A DNA stretch of 64,000 nt from Lathyrus oleraceus (GCF_024323335.1 NC_066580.1:136377148-136441147); one strand, 5' to 3'; shown: positions 21,982 to 34,691, counted from the first letter of the stretch. Numbers and translations are program-made. The notes: generated from the letters alone by a model not told the origin.

Positions 21982-24900
21982 GATACCCCTATTTAAGGTC
22001 ATTCTAGCCGGAGAAGTGAAGGTTAAAATCTTCGTCTCGACGAGGTAGAATGGGCTTAAATTATAACATAGAGACGAATTTTGGTCCCTAAGAGACCTCA
22101 TGATGCAAATGTATGTATGCAAAAGTTAATACTCTGTGGGGATATGTATCCACAAAGAAAATCGGGAGAAACTGAAAATCCATATGAGTAATACACTCAT
22201 AAATGGGATAGAGACTCTGGGGACTTTACTAGGGAATAAAAGGGATAAAATGCGTGAGCAGGTCCCGACTTAAAATTGCTGAGAGACACGAAGGGATTCC
22301 ATGAAGATAAATCAATGGAAAGACTCGAGCTGACGCAAAGATGCATGTATTGGGGAATATGCCAATACATCACACTATCCACAAAGGATACTTCGGATAA
22401 AAAGTCCGGACTCGGATGGGGAAAATCCACTAAGGGACTCAGGATGGGAACATCCACAAAGGACTCAGCTGAGGGAGAAACAAAATGAGGTATTACCGAT
22501 TACTAGGTAATAAGCTCAAAGAGACATGTGATCAAATCACCGGTATAAGGGTGAGAGAATGACACACTCGAGGAGAAAGAATATCTAAAACCGGTATAAG
22601 GGTGAGAGATATCAATCATCTAAAACATCTGAGGAAGACCTAAAAAGGTATATTTCAACTCAGGAAAATCTGACTCCATAGAGGACAAAAAGTCATAATA
22701 GGGAGTAGAAGGAAGGAACACCAAGGATACCGGTTACTGGGCATATAATAGGTGACCAACCAGGCATGAATTGGGGAATATTTTCAAGACACTCATCATC
22801 CAAAAGGAGGGCTGAAAAAGCAAACTCGATTACAGGATGGGCATTCGATTCCATAAGGAAAATACGAATCCTACTCGACTAGGGAAGAAAAAGACTTCGA
22901 CTGAAGAGCGCATGAGATATATTATCTATTACCATCAGAACGTAGATAACATACTCGCATGGAAGATTATCCACAACCGGATATTGGGTTAATGAAGGAT
23001 AAATCGACCGAAAAGAAAGGACATCGAGATACCGGTTACTGGGTATAAAATGATGACCAATCAGAGGGAGAAACAATCATTACCAACAAAGGATAAATGA
23101 AAGATGACTCGTCGGGGATACATTGCTTGATCAGAGCAATTATCCAAGAGATATATCACCGGTTACTGGGAGATATACTCGAAAGGTGAAGGAATATCAA
23201 TACCTAATATTGGATAAAGATAACCGACAAGGAGGGGATTACATCTACCGGCTACTGGGTAGAAAACAACAAAAGAGAGTAACCGTCATCGGTTAGGATG
23301 AGCAAAATCAAGGGTTAACTCTGCAAGGGGATAAAATGGGTTTATAACTACCAGTTACTGGGTAGTAAACCACAAAAATAGGACTTATAACTACCGGTTA
23401 CTGGGTAGAAGGCCACAACATCCGCTGGGGAAAGAATGAACAATTACTGTTTACTTAGCAATTGGTCACCTGATCCACATGGAACTGCAGGGGAGAATAA
23501 CAAGAGTAGTCAATCTAGGAACAAACCAGAGAGACACAACAAAACAAGACTCAACCCGATGAGGATATAACTCAGGGGAGTAATTCCATCCCAATACATG
23601 TTTTGGGAGGAAACTAAAACAAAAATCATCCACGAGGACATAACTCAGTGGGGAATATGGAAGAAAGGGTAGACACTTTCTGCCTATGGGGCTGACTCTA
23701 TTTGGAGAGATCAGACACAAACATCTGCTTGGGGAAATATATATCACCAAATAGCAGGAGATAACAAACAAACGATATATGGCAAAAAATACAACATGAA
23801 TATCTGAATGTTATGATTATGCATGTATATGTGTGGTTTATGTATGATGAATGCTGACAAACAGACATATCTAACATAACCCGGTCCAAGAACCAATGGA
23901 CAGACATCCGGTACTACTTCTCAAAAGAGAAAGCCAGGCCCACAGGAGAACATCCAATCTGGTGGGGGCAACAAATACCAGGAAACCAATCATCACTGAG
24001 GATCGAGCAGAGTCGCTGTCAGGGACAAGGGCTACTGCCAGGGGAACAAGCAGGATCACCGGGGATCAGAGACCGCTGTTGGGAATAAGCAAGGGATCAC
24101 AATCACCAAAGTTGGGGATCTTTCAATAATACGCAGAGGCAAGGATAAGATCAGTCAGAGAAGAAATCTAATGGGGATCTTATCAGGAGGTGACGTGGAA
24201 TTCTGCAGGGAACAACCACTAAACAGAAGCACATCAAACAACATTCACCTCTAACCACAGAAGGAAATATCTCTGCTACGGAGAAAGGAAACCAGTCATT
24301 CCACTGGGGAAGGAGACAACACTTCTCTCCTCAGAAGTTCCAACGCCAAACTAGTATCAGGCAGAGCCTTAGCTGGGGGAACTAAACACGGATGAGATCC
24401 ACCACTAGAAGTAACTCTACTGGGGAAAAACCAAGGAAGGATAAGAAACTCTGCGGGGAATGACCACCGAATAAAAGTTCTAATAAACCATCAAAATTCC
24501 TCATACTGCTGGAGAAACAAACTCTGCCGAGGAGAAGGAGACACATCACTCCGCTGGGGATAAGAAAATAAACATTTTCATCACCTGTTCTGCCTAAGAG
24601 GAGAACTATCCGAGAAGGAGGAAGCAAACAACAATCAGACTCCGATCAAGCAACTCCACTGGGGTACAACTGTTGAGGATTGAACCAAGAACAACCTGTA
24701 GGCGATCAGCTGGAAATAACCTGCTGGAGACCAAACTGGGGAAGTCTAATGTGAGCAATTCTGCTGAGTATGAACAGGAGGCAAACCTGTTGGAGATCAA
24801 TGTATGCGAATCCGCCGGGGATAGGCTACAAGATAGCATGTTAATTTATCAATCTATAAGGGATTTTAGGTCAATCCACACAAGAGATGACAACCATATA

Positions 24901-25684
24901 ATTGATAATACACAGATGCTAGATCCAGACTCACTAGGGAGCTAGAAGACTGAGACCAAACTCCAGACTCTCAGGGGATCTGGGTGGTGTATTACCTCTC
25001 TGTGCTTACTGAGGAGATAACCTAAAAGATGACGAGGAGGATACAAATATGCTAGGAATATGAACAAATGCCTTACCCTTTTGGAGATCATACTATCCTT
25101 GGGAGAGCACTGAAGACGTTTCGTTTATCCTTTCAGTCATTGTGAATGTTCACTTTGTTTAAAAACAGTTTATAAAAACTTTATTTAAAACAATGATATT
25201 TATCAATTAAAACATGCAAACATTTGTTGAACAGAAACAAATAAGAGTGCAAAGAATTGGATAAAGGCTCAAATTTATTTGATGGGATGGTAGTCTGCAA
25301 ATGGCAAGACTCCATGGATCTTTACAATTTTGAAATTGGTGATATATATTGGAAAAGGGCTACATTGAACATAATGACCATTTCTCCACCAATTCTGAAT
25401 CCAATGTATTTGAAGCTTCAGTTGACGATGACTGAGCGAGAATCTTTGACAGATGACAGCTGGTAGAACAAAGTCTTGTCAGGATGCAGTTACTTGCCAA
25501 ATCCCTAATTTTTGCCTAGATTGCCCCAGGGTGAGGTACTCAATCTAGAGGGATATATTCATTTTTTTTATGTCTCTAACTTTTGCCTGGATCACCCTTT
25601 CGGGTTTTTAATCCACCGAGACGCTCATTTTTGCCTAAGCTGCCCTTTCGGATTTTCAACTTAGCGAGCTATTCTGTTTTTATT
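21982..25684 (-). other. Structured 3' UTR of Ogre copy B
   Basis: Noncoding region between the integrase stop and the 3' LTR. It is colinear in style with 40669-45365 of copy A. It holds: three hairpins just after the stop codon (25516-25664); a part (about 23420-24830) with repeats of ACTCYRCTGGGGA on the plus strand; a part (22500-23410) with short hairpins of the type CTACC-8nt-GGTAG; and one copy of a long hairpin (22917-22954). Hypervariable, repeat-rich 3' UTRs are described for Ogre elements. No ORF here looks real. Confidence 0.75.
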
Positions 25685-28600
25685 TTAGGCGAAGTATTTC
25701 TTGACTGCATCTGAATTCACAGGACGAGTGAAATCCTCCCCATCCATAGTTGTAAGTATCAAAGCACCGCCTGAAAAGGCTCTCTTAACAACATATGGAC
25801 CTTCATAGTTTGGAGTCCACTTGCCCCTGGAATCGGGCACGAAAGACAAGACTTTCTTGAGCACAAGGTCACCTTCTTGGAACACACGAGGCTTGACCTT
25901 CTTATCAAAGGCTTTCTTCATCCTTTGCTGATATAACTGACCATGGCACATGGCAGTCAATCTCTTCTCTTCAATTAAGTTCAACTGGTCATAACGACTC
26001 TGAACCCATTCAGCCTCAGCCAACTTGGCTTCCATCAAGACTCTCATTGATGGAATCTTAACTTCCACGGGGAGCACAACCTCCATGCCATATACAAGGG
26101 AGAAAGGGGTTGCCCCTGTTGAAGTGCGGACAGATGTACGATAACCATGCAAGGCGAATGGCAGCATCTCATGCCAATCTTTGTACGTAACAACCATCTT
26201 CTGGATAATCTTCTTGATATTCTTATTAGCAGCTTCAACAGCCCCATTCATCTTGGGTCTATAAGGAGAAGAATTATGATGTGCAATCTTGAACTCACTA
26301 CACAGCTCTTTCATCATCTTGTTGTTCAAGTTAGATCCATTATCAGTAATGATCTTGTCTGGCACACCATAATGGCATATGAGTTGATTCTTCATAAACT
26401 TCACAACCACCTGCCTGGTCACGTTTGCATATGACGTTGCTTCAACCCACTTGGTGAAGTAATCAATAGCTACGAGAATAAACCTGTGACCGTTGGACGC
26501 CTTTGGCTTTATCATGCCAATCATGTCAATTACCCACATAGAGAAAGGCCATGGTGATGAAATCACATTTAGAAGTGTCGGGGGAATATGAATCTTATTC
26601 GCATAAATCTGACACTTATGGCATTTCTTCACATATTTGCAGCAATCAGACTCCATTGTCAGCCAATAGTAGCCTGCTCTCAACATCTTCTTTGCCATGG
26701 CATGTCCATTGGAATGAGTACCAAATGAACCCTCATGGACTTCAGTAATTAACAGGTCTGCTTCGTGTCTATCCACGCATCTGAGCAGAACCATGTCAAA
26801 ATTCCTCTTATAAAGCACATCACCATTGAGGTAGAAACTGCTAGATAATCTCCTCAAAGTCTTCTTATCTTTAACAGATGCCGCAAACGGGTAAATCTGA
26901 ATCTGAAGAAAACATTTGATGTCATAATACCATGGCTTATCATCTTTCACTCCTTCGACTGCAAATACATGAGTTGGTCTGTCCAAACGCATCACAGTGA
27001 TATTTGGGACTTCATTCCAGAATTTCACCACAATCATCGAAGCAAGCGTAGCAAGCGCATATGCTATCTGATTCTCATCTCGAGGAATATGATGGAAGTC
27101 AACCTCAGTAAAGAACGTTGAAATACTCCTCGCATAATCTCTGTATGGGATGAGGCCAGGCTGATTCGTCTCCCATTCACCCTTAATCTGATTAACAACA
27201 AGGGCCGAATCACCATAAACATCAAGATGCTTGATCCTAAGATCAATACACTCTTCCAAACCCATAATACATGCCTCATACTCCGCCATATTATTCGTGC
27301 ATTTGAAAGTTAGCCTTGCTGTAAAAGGAAAATGTGTGCCCTGAGGAGTAATAATCACTGCCCCAATACCATTTCCATATTGATTTACAGCGCCATCAAA
27401 CACCATGCTCCATCGGGAACCAGGCTCTGGCCCTTCGTTGAGCGTAGGCTCATCGCAGTCTTTCATTTTCAAATACAGAATCTCCTCATCAGGGAAGTCG
27501 TACTGAACATACTGATAATCCTTAATTGGTTGATGTGCCAAGTGGTCAGCCAAGATACTACCTTTAATAGCCTTCTGAGCTCGATACTCAATATCATACT
27601 TAGACAACAGCATCTGCCAACGGGCAATCCTCCCAGTTAAAGCAGGCTTCTCAAAGATATACTTGATTGGATCCATTTTGGATATCAACCAAGTCGTATG
27701 ATTCAACATATACTGGCGTAAGCGCTTAGCAGCCCAAGCCAAAGCACAACATGTTTTCTCAAGCATTGAGTATCGAGACTCACAATTAGTGAACTTCTTA
27801 CTCAGATAGTAGATGGCATATTCTTTCTTCCCTGATTCATCTTGCTGACCCAGTAAACAACCCATAGAGTCTTCAAGAACAATCAAATACATAATCAAGG
27901 GTCTCCCTTCCACAGGCGGAGACAGAATCGGAGGCTCGGACAGATACTCTTTAATACTGTCAAAGGCCTTCTGGAAATCCTCGGTCCAATCATGACGCAG
28001 ATCTTTCCGGAGGAGCTTGAATATTGGCGCACATGTGAGAGTCGTGTGGGATATAAATCTGGAGATATAATTCAAGCGGCCAAGAAAACCTCAGACTTGC
28101 TTCTCAGTTTTGGGCGCAAGCATCTCTTGTATTGCTTTGACCTTGGCAGGATCAACTTCAATACCTCTCTCGCTGATAATAAAGCCCAATAACTTACCGG
28201 AATGGACTCCAAATGTACACATGTTCGGATTCAGACGGAGTTTGTACCTCAAACGCTGAAAAAGCTTCAACAAGTGCTCTACATGTTCCACTTTCGTTCT
28301 CGACTTTGCAATCATATCATCAACATATACCTCGATCTCCTTGTGCATCATATCATGAAATAAGGTAGTCATAGCTCGTTGATACGTGGCTCCGGCGTTC
28401 TTCAAACCGAAGGGCATCGCTCGATAACAGAATGTTCCCCAAGGTGTGATGAGTGTTGTCTTCTCCATATCCTCGGGTGCCATTTTGATTTGGTTATAAC
28501 CATAAAATCCGTCCATAAATGAGAAGACATTGAATTTAGTTGTATTATCTACCAACATATCAATATGTGGCAGAGGAAAATCATCTTTCGGACTAGCCTT

Positions 28601-29141
28601 ATTCAAGTCTCTATAGTTCACACACATTCGGACTTTTCCATCTTTCTTAGGCACAGGCACAATATTGGCCACCCATTGAGGATATGTAGAAGTCACCAGA
28701 AACCCCGCATCAATTTGCTTTTGAACTTCTTCTTTGATCTTCACTGCCATATCAGGATGAGTTCTTCTGAGCTTCTGCTTCACAAGCACGCACTCAGACT
28801 TCAAAGGCAAGAAATGTTGCATGATATCAGTATCCAGACCATGCATGTCTTCATATGACCAGGCAAAGACGTCGACATATTCTCGTAGCAACTCAATCAA
28901 CCCCTTCTTCACAGATTCTTCCAGGAGTGCCCCAATCTTCACTTCGCGAACACAATCTTCAGACCCCAAGTTGATTGTTTCCAGATTCCCAAGATGTGGC
29001 TGAATGATCTTCTCTTCGTGCTCAAGCAGACGGGTAATCTCGTCAGGAATCTCTTCAACATCATCTTCTTCGGCCTCAAATATAGGGAACTCAAAGTTGG
29101 GAGATGGTGTTGGATCATTATGGTCAATGGGTTTGATCAAC
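25685..29141 (-). pseudogene. pol: Ogre copy B RT-RNase H-integrase (one stop)
   Basis: Second exon of the Ogre polyprotein, beginning at the acceptor site at 29142/29141. The whole frame is open from 29140 to 25685 except a TGA at 28091-28093 (CGA to TGA by comparison with copy A). Domains in order: RT with YVDD (in VEVYVDDMIAKS), first RNase H, connection, second archaeal-type RNase H characteristic of the Tat lineage, and integrase with a zinc module (CHKC) and DDE core (ITDNGSNLNN; PKMNGAVEAAN). The second RNase H has lost a catalytic aspartate (ADAL is AYAL), and one codon is missing near the LRLNP block of RT. Together with the TGA, this makes the copy inactive. Confidence 0.9.
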
Positions 29142-29399
29142 CTGCGTAATGATTTTGGATATAAAAGAGATTTTAGAATTCAAGCAAAGCAAATCATTAT
29201 GCAGATGAAAAGATTGATTTTATTTTATTTTAAAGGTTTTTTATGATCACCAATTTCATGCAAAAAGTGAAAATAATTTTGGAAAACAAACATTTAACAT
29301 GTAATTATTGAATGAATATCATTGTATTTATGTGTCAACAATGTCATAACTTCTCCTTTTGGCATGGGAGAAGGGTTTTTAAACAAAAATGAACATTAC
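29142..29399 (-). other. Putative Ogre intron, copy B
   Basis: A 258-bp noncoding gap between gag-pro and RT. A GT at 29399-29398 overlaps the gag-pro stop region (AT|GTAATG), and an AG at 29143-29142 (TTACGCAG|G) starts the pol exon. Joining them removes the TAA and keeps the frame. Copy A has the same arrangement. A spliced intron at this place is known for Ogre. Confidence 0.7.
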
Positions 29400-32300
29400 A
29401 TGGACTTATGGATAACTGTTGGAACATCAACAGCGACCCAATTATTGCAGACTCCTCCAGGGATGACAAAGTTGCCAGAATCTTCCTCTGTATCATCCTC
29501 TACTACAACAGCTGCTTCTTGGTCTTCAACCGTGTGGATAAAACCACCACTCTGAAACAGACCGTGCTTGTTGAAAGTGCCTGAAGAAAACCCTATGCCA
29601 GCCCAGGATTTATTGTCTTCCAGCTTGATCATTTGTCCTAAACCAGTAGTTGCGCCATGCTCAATGGCCAACTTCGCATCATTGTAGGACGCAAATGAAG
29701 AAGTTCCTTTCTTAGAAGGCTTAGCAATAGACAAGGCTTGGAACAGAGTCCCAACCTCATCCTCAGCATCGATATAAGAAAAGGAAGACAAATGGCTAAC
29801 CAAGAGAGCCTTCTCTCCCCCTACCACCACCAACTTTTTGTTCTTCACGAACTTCGACTTTTGGTGTAGGGTGGATGTCACGGCGCCTGCCTCGTGAATC
29901 CATGGTCTGCCCAACAAACAGCTATATGATGGGTGGATATCCATGACCTGAAAAGTGATCTGGAAATCACTAGGTCCTATCTTTATTGGGAGTTCAACCT
30001 CGCCAATCACAGTCTTACGCGATCTATCAAAAGCTTTGATGACCACTCCACTCTGCCTCATGGGAGGCCCCTGGTATGAAAGTTTCGCCAAAGTGGATTT
30101 TGGCAACACATTCAGCGATGATCTTGTGTCTACCAGCACGTTAGACAAGGCATCATCTTTGCAATTCATTGAAATGTGAAGCGCCAAATTATGGTCCTTT
30201 CCCTCCTCGGGGAGATCAGCATCATAGAAGCTTAGGTTGTTATAAGCAGTAATGTTTGCAACAACGCTATCAAATTGTTCTATGGTGACGTCATGATCTA
30301 CGTACGCCACGTCCAACACCCTCTACAAAGCTTCTCGGTGTGGCTCAGAGTTCATCAACAAAGACATCACAGATATCTTTGAAGGCGTTTGTAGTAGCTG
30401 ATTTACAACATTATATTCACTCCTCTTGATGAGCCTCAACATCTCATCACAATCCTCTCTTAACATGCCATTCTGGCCAGCAGGGATAGGAGCTCTTGAA
30501 ACAGTGGCAGATCTGTCAACAGCAAGTGTCGGATTCGGACAAGAAGAAGAATTCCCCAAAGGAAGGGTGTCACTATCAGCAACATCAGCCCTTCTGGTGT
30601 CAGCTTGGGGTTTCGGCGGCGCCGAGAATACACGACCACTGCGGGTCAAACCACTGACATCAGCAATATTAGTAACAGAGGTGGAGGGCAGAGGCACCTC
30701 CCTCCCATCTTCTAATGCGACCGCATTATAACGATAGGGAACAGCCTTGTCGGAAGAGTATGGCACAGGGCCAGCTGTCTTAATTATGAGAGTAGGAGAG
30801 GCCTTCTGCTTGCTTCCATCATATCTGACAACAACATGCTCAGGTATCCTGAATACAGGGGATATCATATTAACTTCATCATCATCACGATTCTGAAGTA
30901 TCTCTATCACACCCTGATCCAGCATTTCTTGGATGTCTTTCCTGACTTGACGACATCCCCTCTCATTGATAGTGCAAACACGGCAGCTGTCGTGGTCATG
31001 CTCATAATGACTGTATCCACATAACAGTCTGTGCATCTCGACCAGTGATTATCTGATATGGCTGACATATCGGACCTTGTATTTGCCAGGGCAACCCTGA
31101 ACCATATTAACAGCAGATTTCCCATGCTCGGGCAATGGGTTCTTCTTCACATTAGGACCTACGTCCTCAAAAAACAAGATACCGCTTCTAACAAGGTCTT
31201 GAACCTTGGTCTTGAGAGGGTAACAGTTCTCCACATTATGTCCGGGAGCACCGGAATGATAAACACAGTGAAGCTCGGGCTTATACCACCACTGAGGGTT
31301 GGTTGGTATAGCAAGTGGGTCACGTGGAGTAATCAGTTTTCTTTCAATCAATGAAGGATATAGTTCAGCGTAGGTCATTGGAATAGGATCAAAAGTGACC
31401 CTTTTCCTATCATAGCTAGTGCTGGTTTGATTGTTGTTTCGAGGCTGGTAGGCCTGTTGTTGCGGACGATGTTGTTGTTGTTGATACTATTGATGTTGTT
31501 GTTGCTGGTTCTGATGTTGATAATGTTGATTCTCTCTGAAAGCAGGTGCTATCTGAGCCACCTGGTGCTGGTTACTGGCTGGACGCACAGTCTTCCTCTT
31601 CACAGAGGGTCTTCGTTGTTTGACATGGGAGGACACAGCATGTGCCTCTCCATCTTTCTTCTTGGCAAACGCCCCATAACGTTTGGCAGAAGAGCCTTCG
31701 TCTCTAGTCAGGCGCCCTTCCCTGACTCCTTCTTCTAGACGCATCCCCATGTTCACCATCTCGGTGAAGTCAAAAGAAGCTCTAGCAATCATCCGCTCGT
31801 AGTAGAAAGAGCTTAAAGTCTTGAGAAAGATCTTCGTCATCTCCTTCTCTTCGAGCGGGGGCACAATCTGTGCAGCCAATTCTCGCCACCTCTGGGCGTA
31901 CTCCTTAAATGTTTCTTTCTCCTTTTGGGACATAACCCTCAGTTGGTCCCTTTTGGGAGCCATATCAATATTGTATTTATACTGCTTGACGAAAGCTTCG
32001 CCAAGGTCGTTGAAGGAGCGGATGTTCACACTGTCCAAACCCATGTACCATCTCAATGCGGCACCGGACAGGCTGTCCTGGAAGTAGTGGATCAGGAGTT
32101 GATCGTTGTCGGTATGAGTCGACATCTTGCGTGCATACATCACAAGATGGCTGAGCGGGCAAGTGTTTCCTTTGTACTTTTCAAAGTCAGGCACTTTGAA
32201 TTTGACAGGAATCTTGACATTAGGCACGAGACATAACTCAGCAGATTTGCCAAAGAGGTCCTTCCCTTTGAGAGTTTTAAGTTCCTTGCGCAACTCAAGG

Positions 32301-32704
32301 AATTGATCATTCATATCATCCATTTTATCATATATGTCTGGGCCCTCAGATGGCTCAGAGTGGTAAATGATGTCATCTACTCTCGGAAAAGTATGCACGA
32401 CTGGAGGTGGCACAGCAAGGACCGGGCTAGATGCCGGCAGAGAAGCAAAAGTTGGGGCGGGACCCTCTGGAGCGAAATTCGCGGGCATCCCCCAGGGAAA
32501 CCCGGCTGGCATAGCAGACGGCGCAAAGTGAGCACTGGTAGCAGGCACAGTAGAGGAAGCAACCTCTGAAATGACCGTCCTCTGGGGAGGAGTTGAAGGC
32601 TTTGGAGAAGACTGGCTTTGGGTGGCCAAGAAAGACTCCATCAGGGCAGTCAATCTTGCCACTTCCTCCTTGATTTCTCTGTTCTCTTGCTCTAGGTGAT
32701 CCAT
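29396..32704 (-). pseudogene. Ogre copy B gag-protease (three stops)
   Basis: One frame from the ATG at 32704 (MDHLEQEN...) to the TAA at 29396-29398, interrupted by stops at 31487, 31049 and 30323; in copy A all three are glutamine codons. Features: N-terminal coiled coil, Pro-rich linker, gag core (RWYMGLDSVNIRSF), Gln/His-rich stretch near 31440-31540, zinc knuckle of the C-x2-H-x5-H-x4-C type near 31255, and aspartic protease. The active-site DTG is DTR, so the protease would be dead even without the stops. Gag would form the particle; protease would cleave the polyprotein. Confidence 0.88.
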
Positions 32705-33034
32705 TAGCTTTGATGAGTTGGCTCTGGTATAGTACCGGTGTGTCAGCTTGTCTTCAAAATAAATGAAGAACACAGAGTTAGACCACTGAACAAGAAGCCT
32801 GGAACAAAACCTGCTTATGCACATGATGCATGCAATGCTTGTGCATATGATTTATTTTTTAATCAGAGGAACTTTAGAGTTCTATTTTCAAATATCTGGA
32901 AAATATTAATCATTTATACATATATGGAAAAATCATATCAATAGTATCTGGAAAATTTTTTACAGCAAAGAAGTACAATCTTGGTAACCAAAATACAATA
33001 CAAGAGAGAAGGAAAATTAACATCCTATGGAACC

Positions 33035-34486
33035 CTAGAAACAATCATCCAAATCTCTCGAGACCGGAAGATAAGCCGCACGAAGCCTCTTCACCTCTCT
33101 CTCATAGGCTGCCTCCATATCTGCCTTCTCCTTGGCGAGTCGATCGTACTTCCTCTTCCAAAACCTGGAAGACTGAGGAAGAAGAGAAGTAACCACATCA
33201 TCAAGCTCGTCAATAACCTGATGCTCCAGAAACTCTATCAATGCATCCTTATCTCTAAGCTACTGAAGTGGCTCTTCTCGCTCACGAACCCAAGCGCGCG
33301 AACGGTCTTCATCTCTCAACTCTTCTACTCCTTGGTTAGGGAGGGTTGAAGGCCCAACCATAACCATAGGTGTAGGTCTCGGGTGGTCATACGGCATGCG
33401 GTACTCATAAGCTATCCTCCTAACCCACGAGGTATAGGGTTCCAAAGCAATACAATTCTTCGGACCAAGCTCTTTCCTTCCCTTCCTATGAATCTTGCGC
33501 CAAGCGTGGACCATCCTGCCCTTCAAGTTTTGGGGATCTTTACCCTCTTGAAAGAACACACCTTCTAACAAAACGTTATTAGGTTTGTCCTTTAAGGGGA
33601 ACCCAAGCTGACGACGTGCCAAAACAGGGTTGTAGTTAATCCCACCATATGTACCAAGAAGAGGCACATTGGAGAATTCACCACAAGAGTTAATAATCTG
33701 CACACCATCATATACACGGTTATACCAAAAGATATCATCATTAGTGAGAGACATAAGTCTCGTGGACCACCGTAGACATCCTTTGTTCTCCTTGAAGGCG
33801 AGCGTATGTGGCAAGTGCGAAATAAACCACTTGTACAACAGAGGCAAACAGCACACAATGGTACCACCACCGTTTACATTCCTCATATGCAAAGAGAAAT
33901 AAGTGTCACCCAACAGAGTCGGAACAGGATTAAGAGTAGAGAAAATCCTAATAGCGTTCACATCCACAAAGTTGTCAATCTTGGGGAATAACACTAGCCC
34001 ATAGATGAGAAGTACAAATATGGCCTCAAAGGCGTCCTCACTCATGGCCTTCGCATACATAGTAGCTTGAGCAATGAGGAAATCCGATGGGAGACCTTGA
34101 ATTCCACCTTTGGTAGTCATATAAGCACCAACAATAGATTCATCTATATGCAACAGATCAGCAATCTCTTGGGAAGAAGGAACTCTCTCCAAGCCACTGA
34201 ACGACAACTGATCTAGAATAGGTATACCCACAAGATAGGCATACTCCTCAAGCGTAGGCAAAAGTTGGAAATCCGGAAATGTGAAGCAACGGTATAAGGG
34301 ATCATAGAACTGCACCAACACACTCATCAGACCTTCATCCACCTGAGTAGCAAGAATAGACAGAAGCTTCCCATGACGAGCCTTGAACTCCAAGGGGTCT
34401 AATACATAGGATGTCAAACTCCTTAACTCTTTCAAGTCGGGTTGTCTGAAACTGTACTTCTTCGTATTCCTTCTTTGCTTATCCAT
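33035..34486 (-). pseudogene. Ogre copy B ORF1 (in-frame stop)
   Basis: Ogre ORF1 starting at ATG 34486 (MDKQRRNTKKYSF...). It is about 95% identical to copy C by eye over 441 residues and shares with it the TAG at 33260-33262, where copy A has CAG. The frame continues after the stop to 33035 with the EFLEH and WKRKYDRLAKEKA region. Function unknown; position upstream of gag is diagnostic of Ogre. The leader upstream is split by Ogre A 201 bp before this ORF. Confidence 0.82.
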
Positions 34487-34641
34487 GTCTGAAAATTTGC
34501 AAATAGACCTCTTAAGTTCCTTGAGACTTTTCTCATTGTTGATGATATGGATGTGTATGGATGCATGAATGCATGGATGCAACAATCACACTCAAGGATC
34601 AAGCAAAGCACACCACACAAAGGTCACGGGATGGATCAAGT

Positions 34642-34657
34642 TATCCTTAATATCAAT
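34642..34657 (-). repeat. Left arm of the leader inverted repeat of copy B
   Basis: TATCCTTAATATCAAT; the other arm is now at 61152-61167, separated by Ogre A. In copy C the two arms are 49 bp apart (15240-15255, 15305-15320). Confidence 0.8.
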
Positions 34658-34686
34658 CATCCATTTTGGTGGATTATGGTTTACAC

Positions 34687-34691
34687 CTTAT
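34687..34691. other. Target-site duplication CTTAT, left
   Basis: CTTAT directly before the LTR start TGTAGCGG at 34692, matching 61132-61136 after the other LTR. Copy C has a single CTTAT at 15287-15291. Confidence 0.92.

Noticed and set aside
24400..24670. tRNA gene in the repeated tRNA-like motif region
   Set aside because: Only about 13 nt resemble a tRNA 3' part; no cloverleaf or promoter boxes are seen.
22197..24945. Numerous 60-100 aa ORFs in the Ogre 3' UTRs
   Set aside because: They fall in the repeat- and hairpin-rich noncoding region, show no domain, and are not conserved as proteins between A and B.
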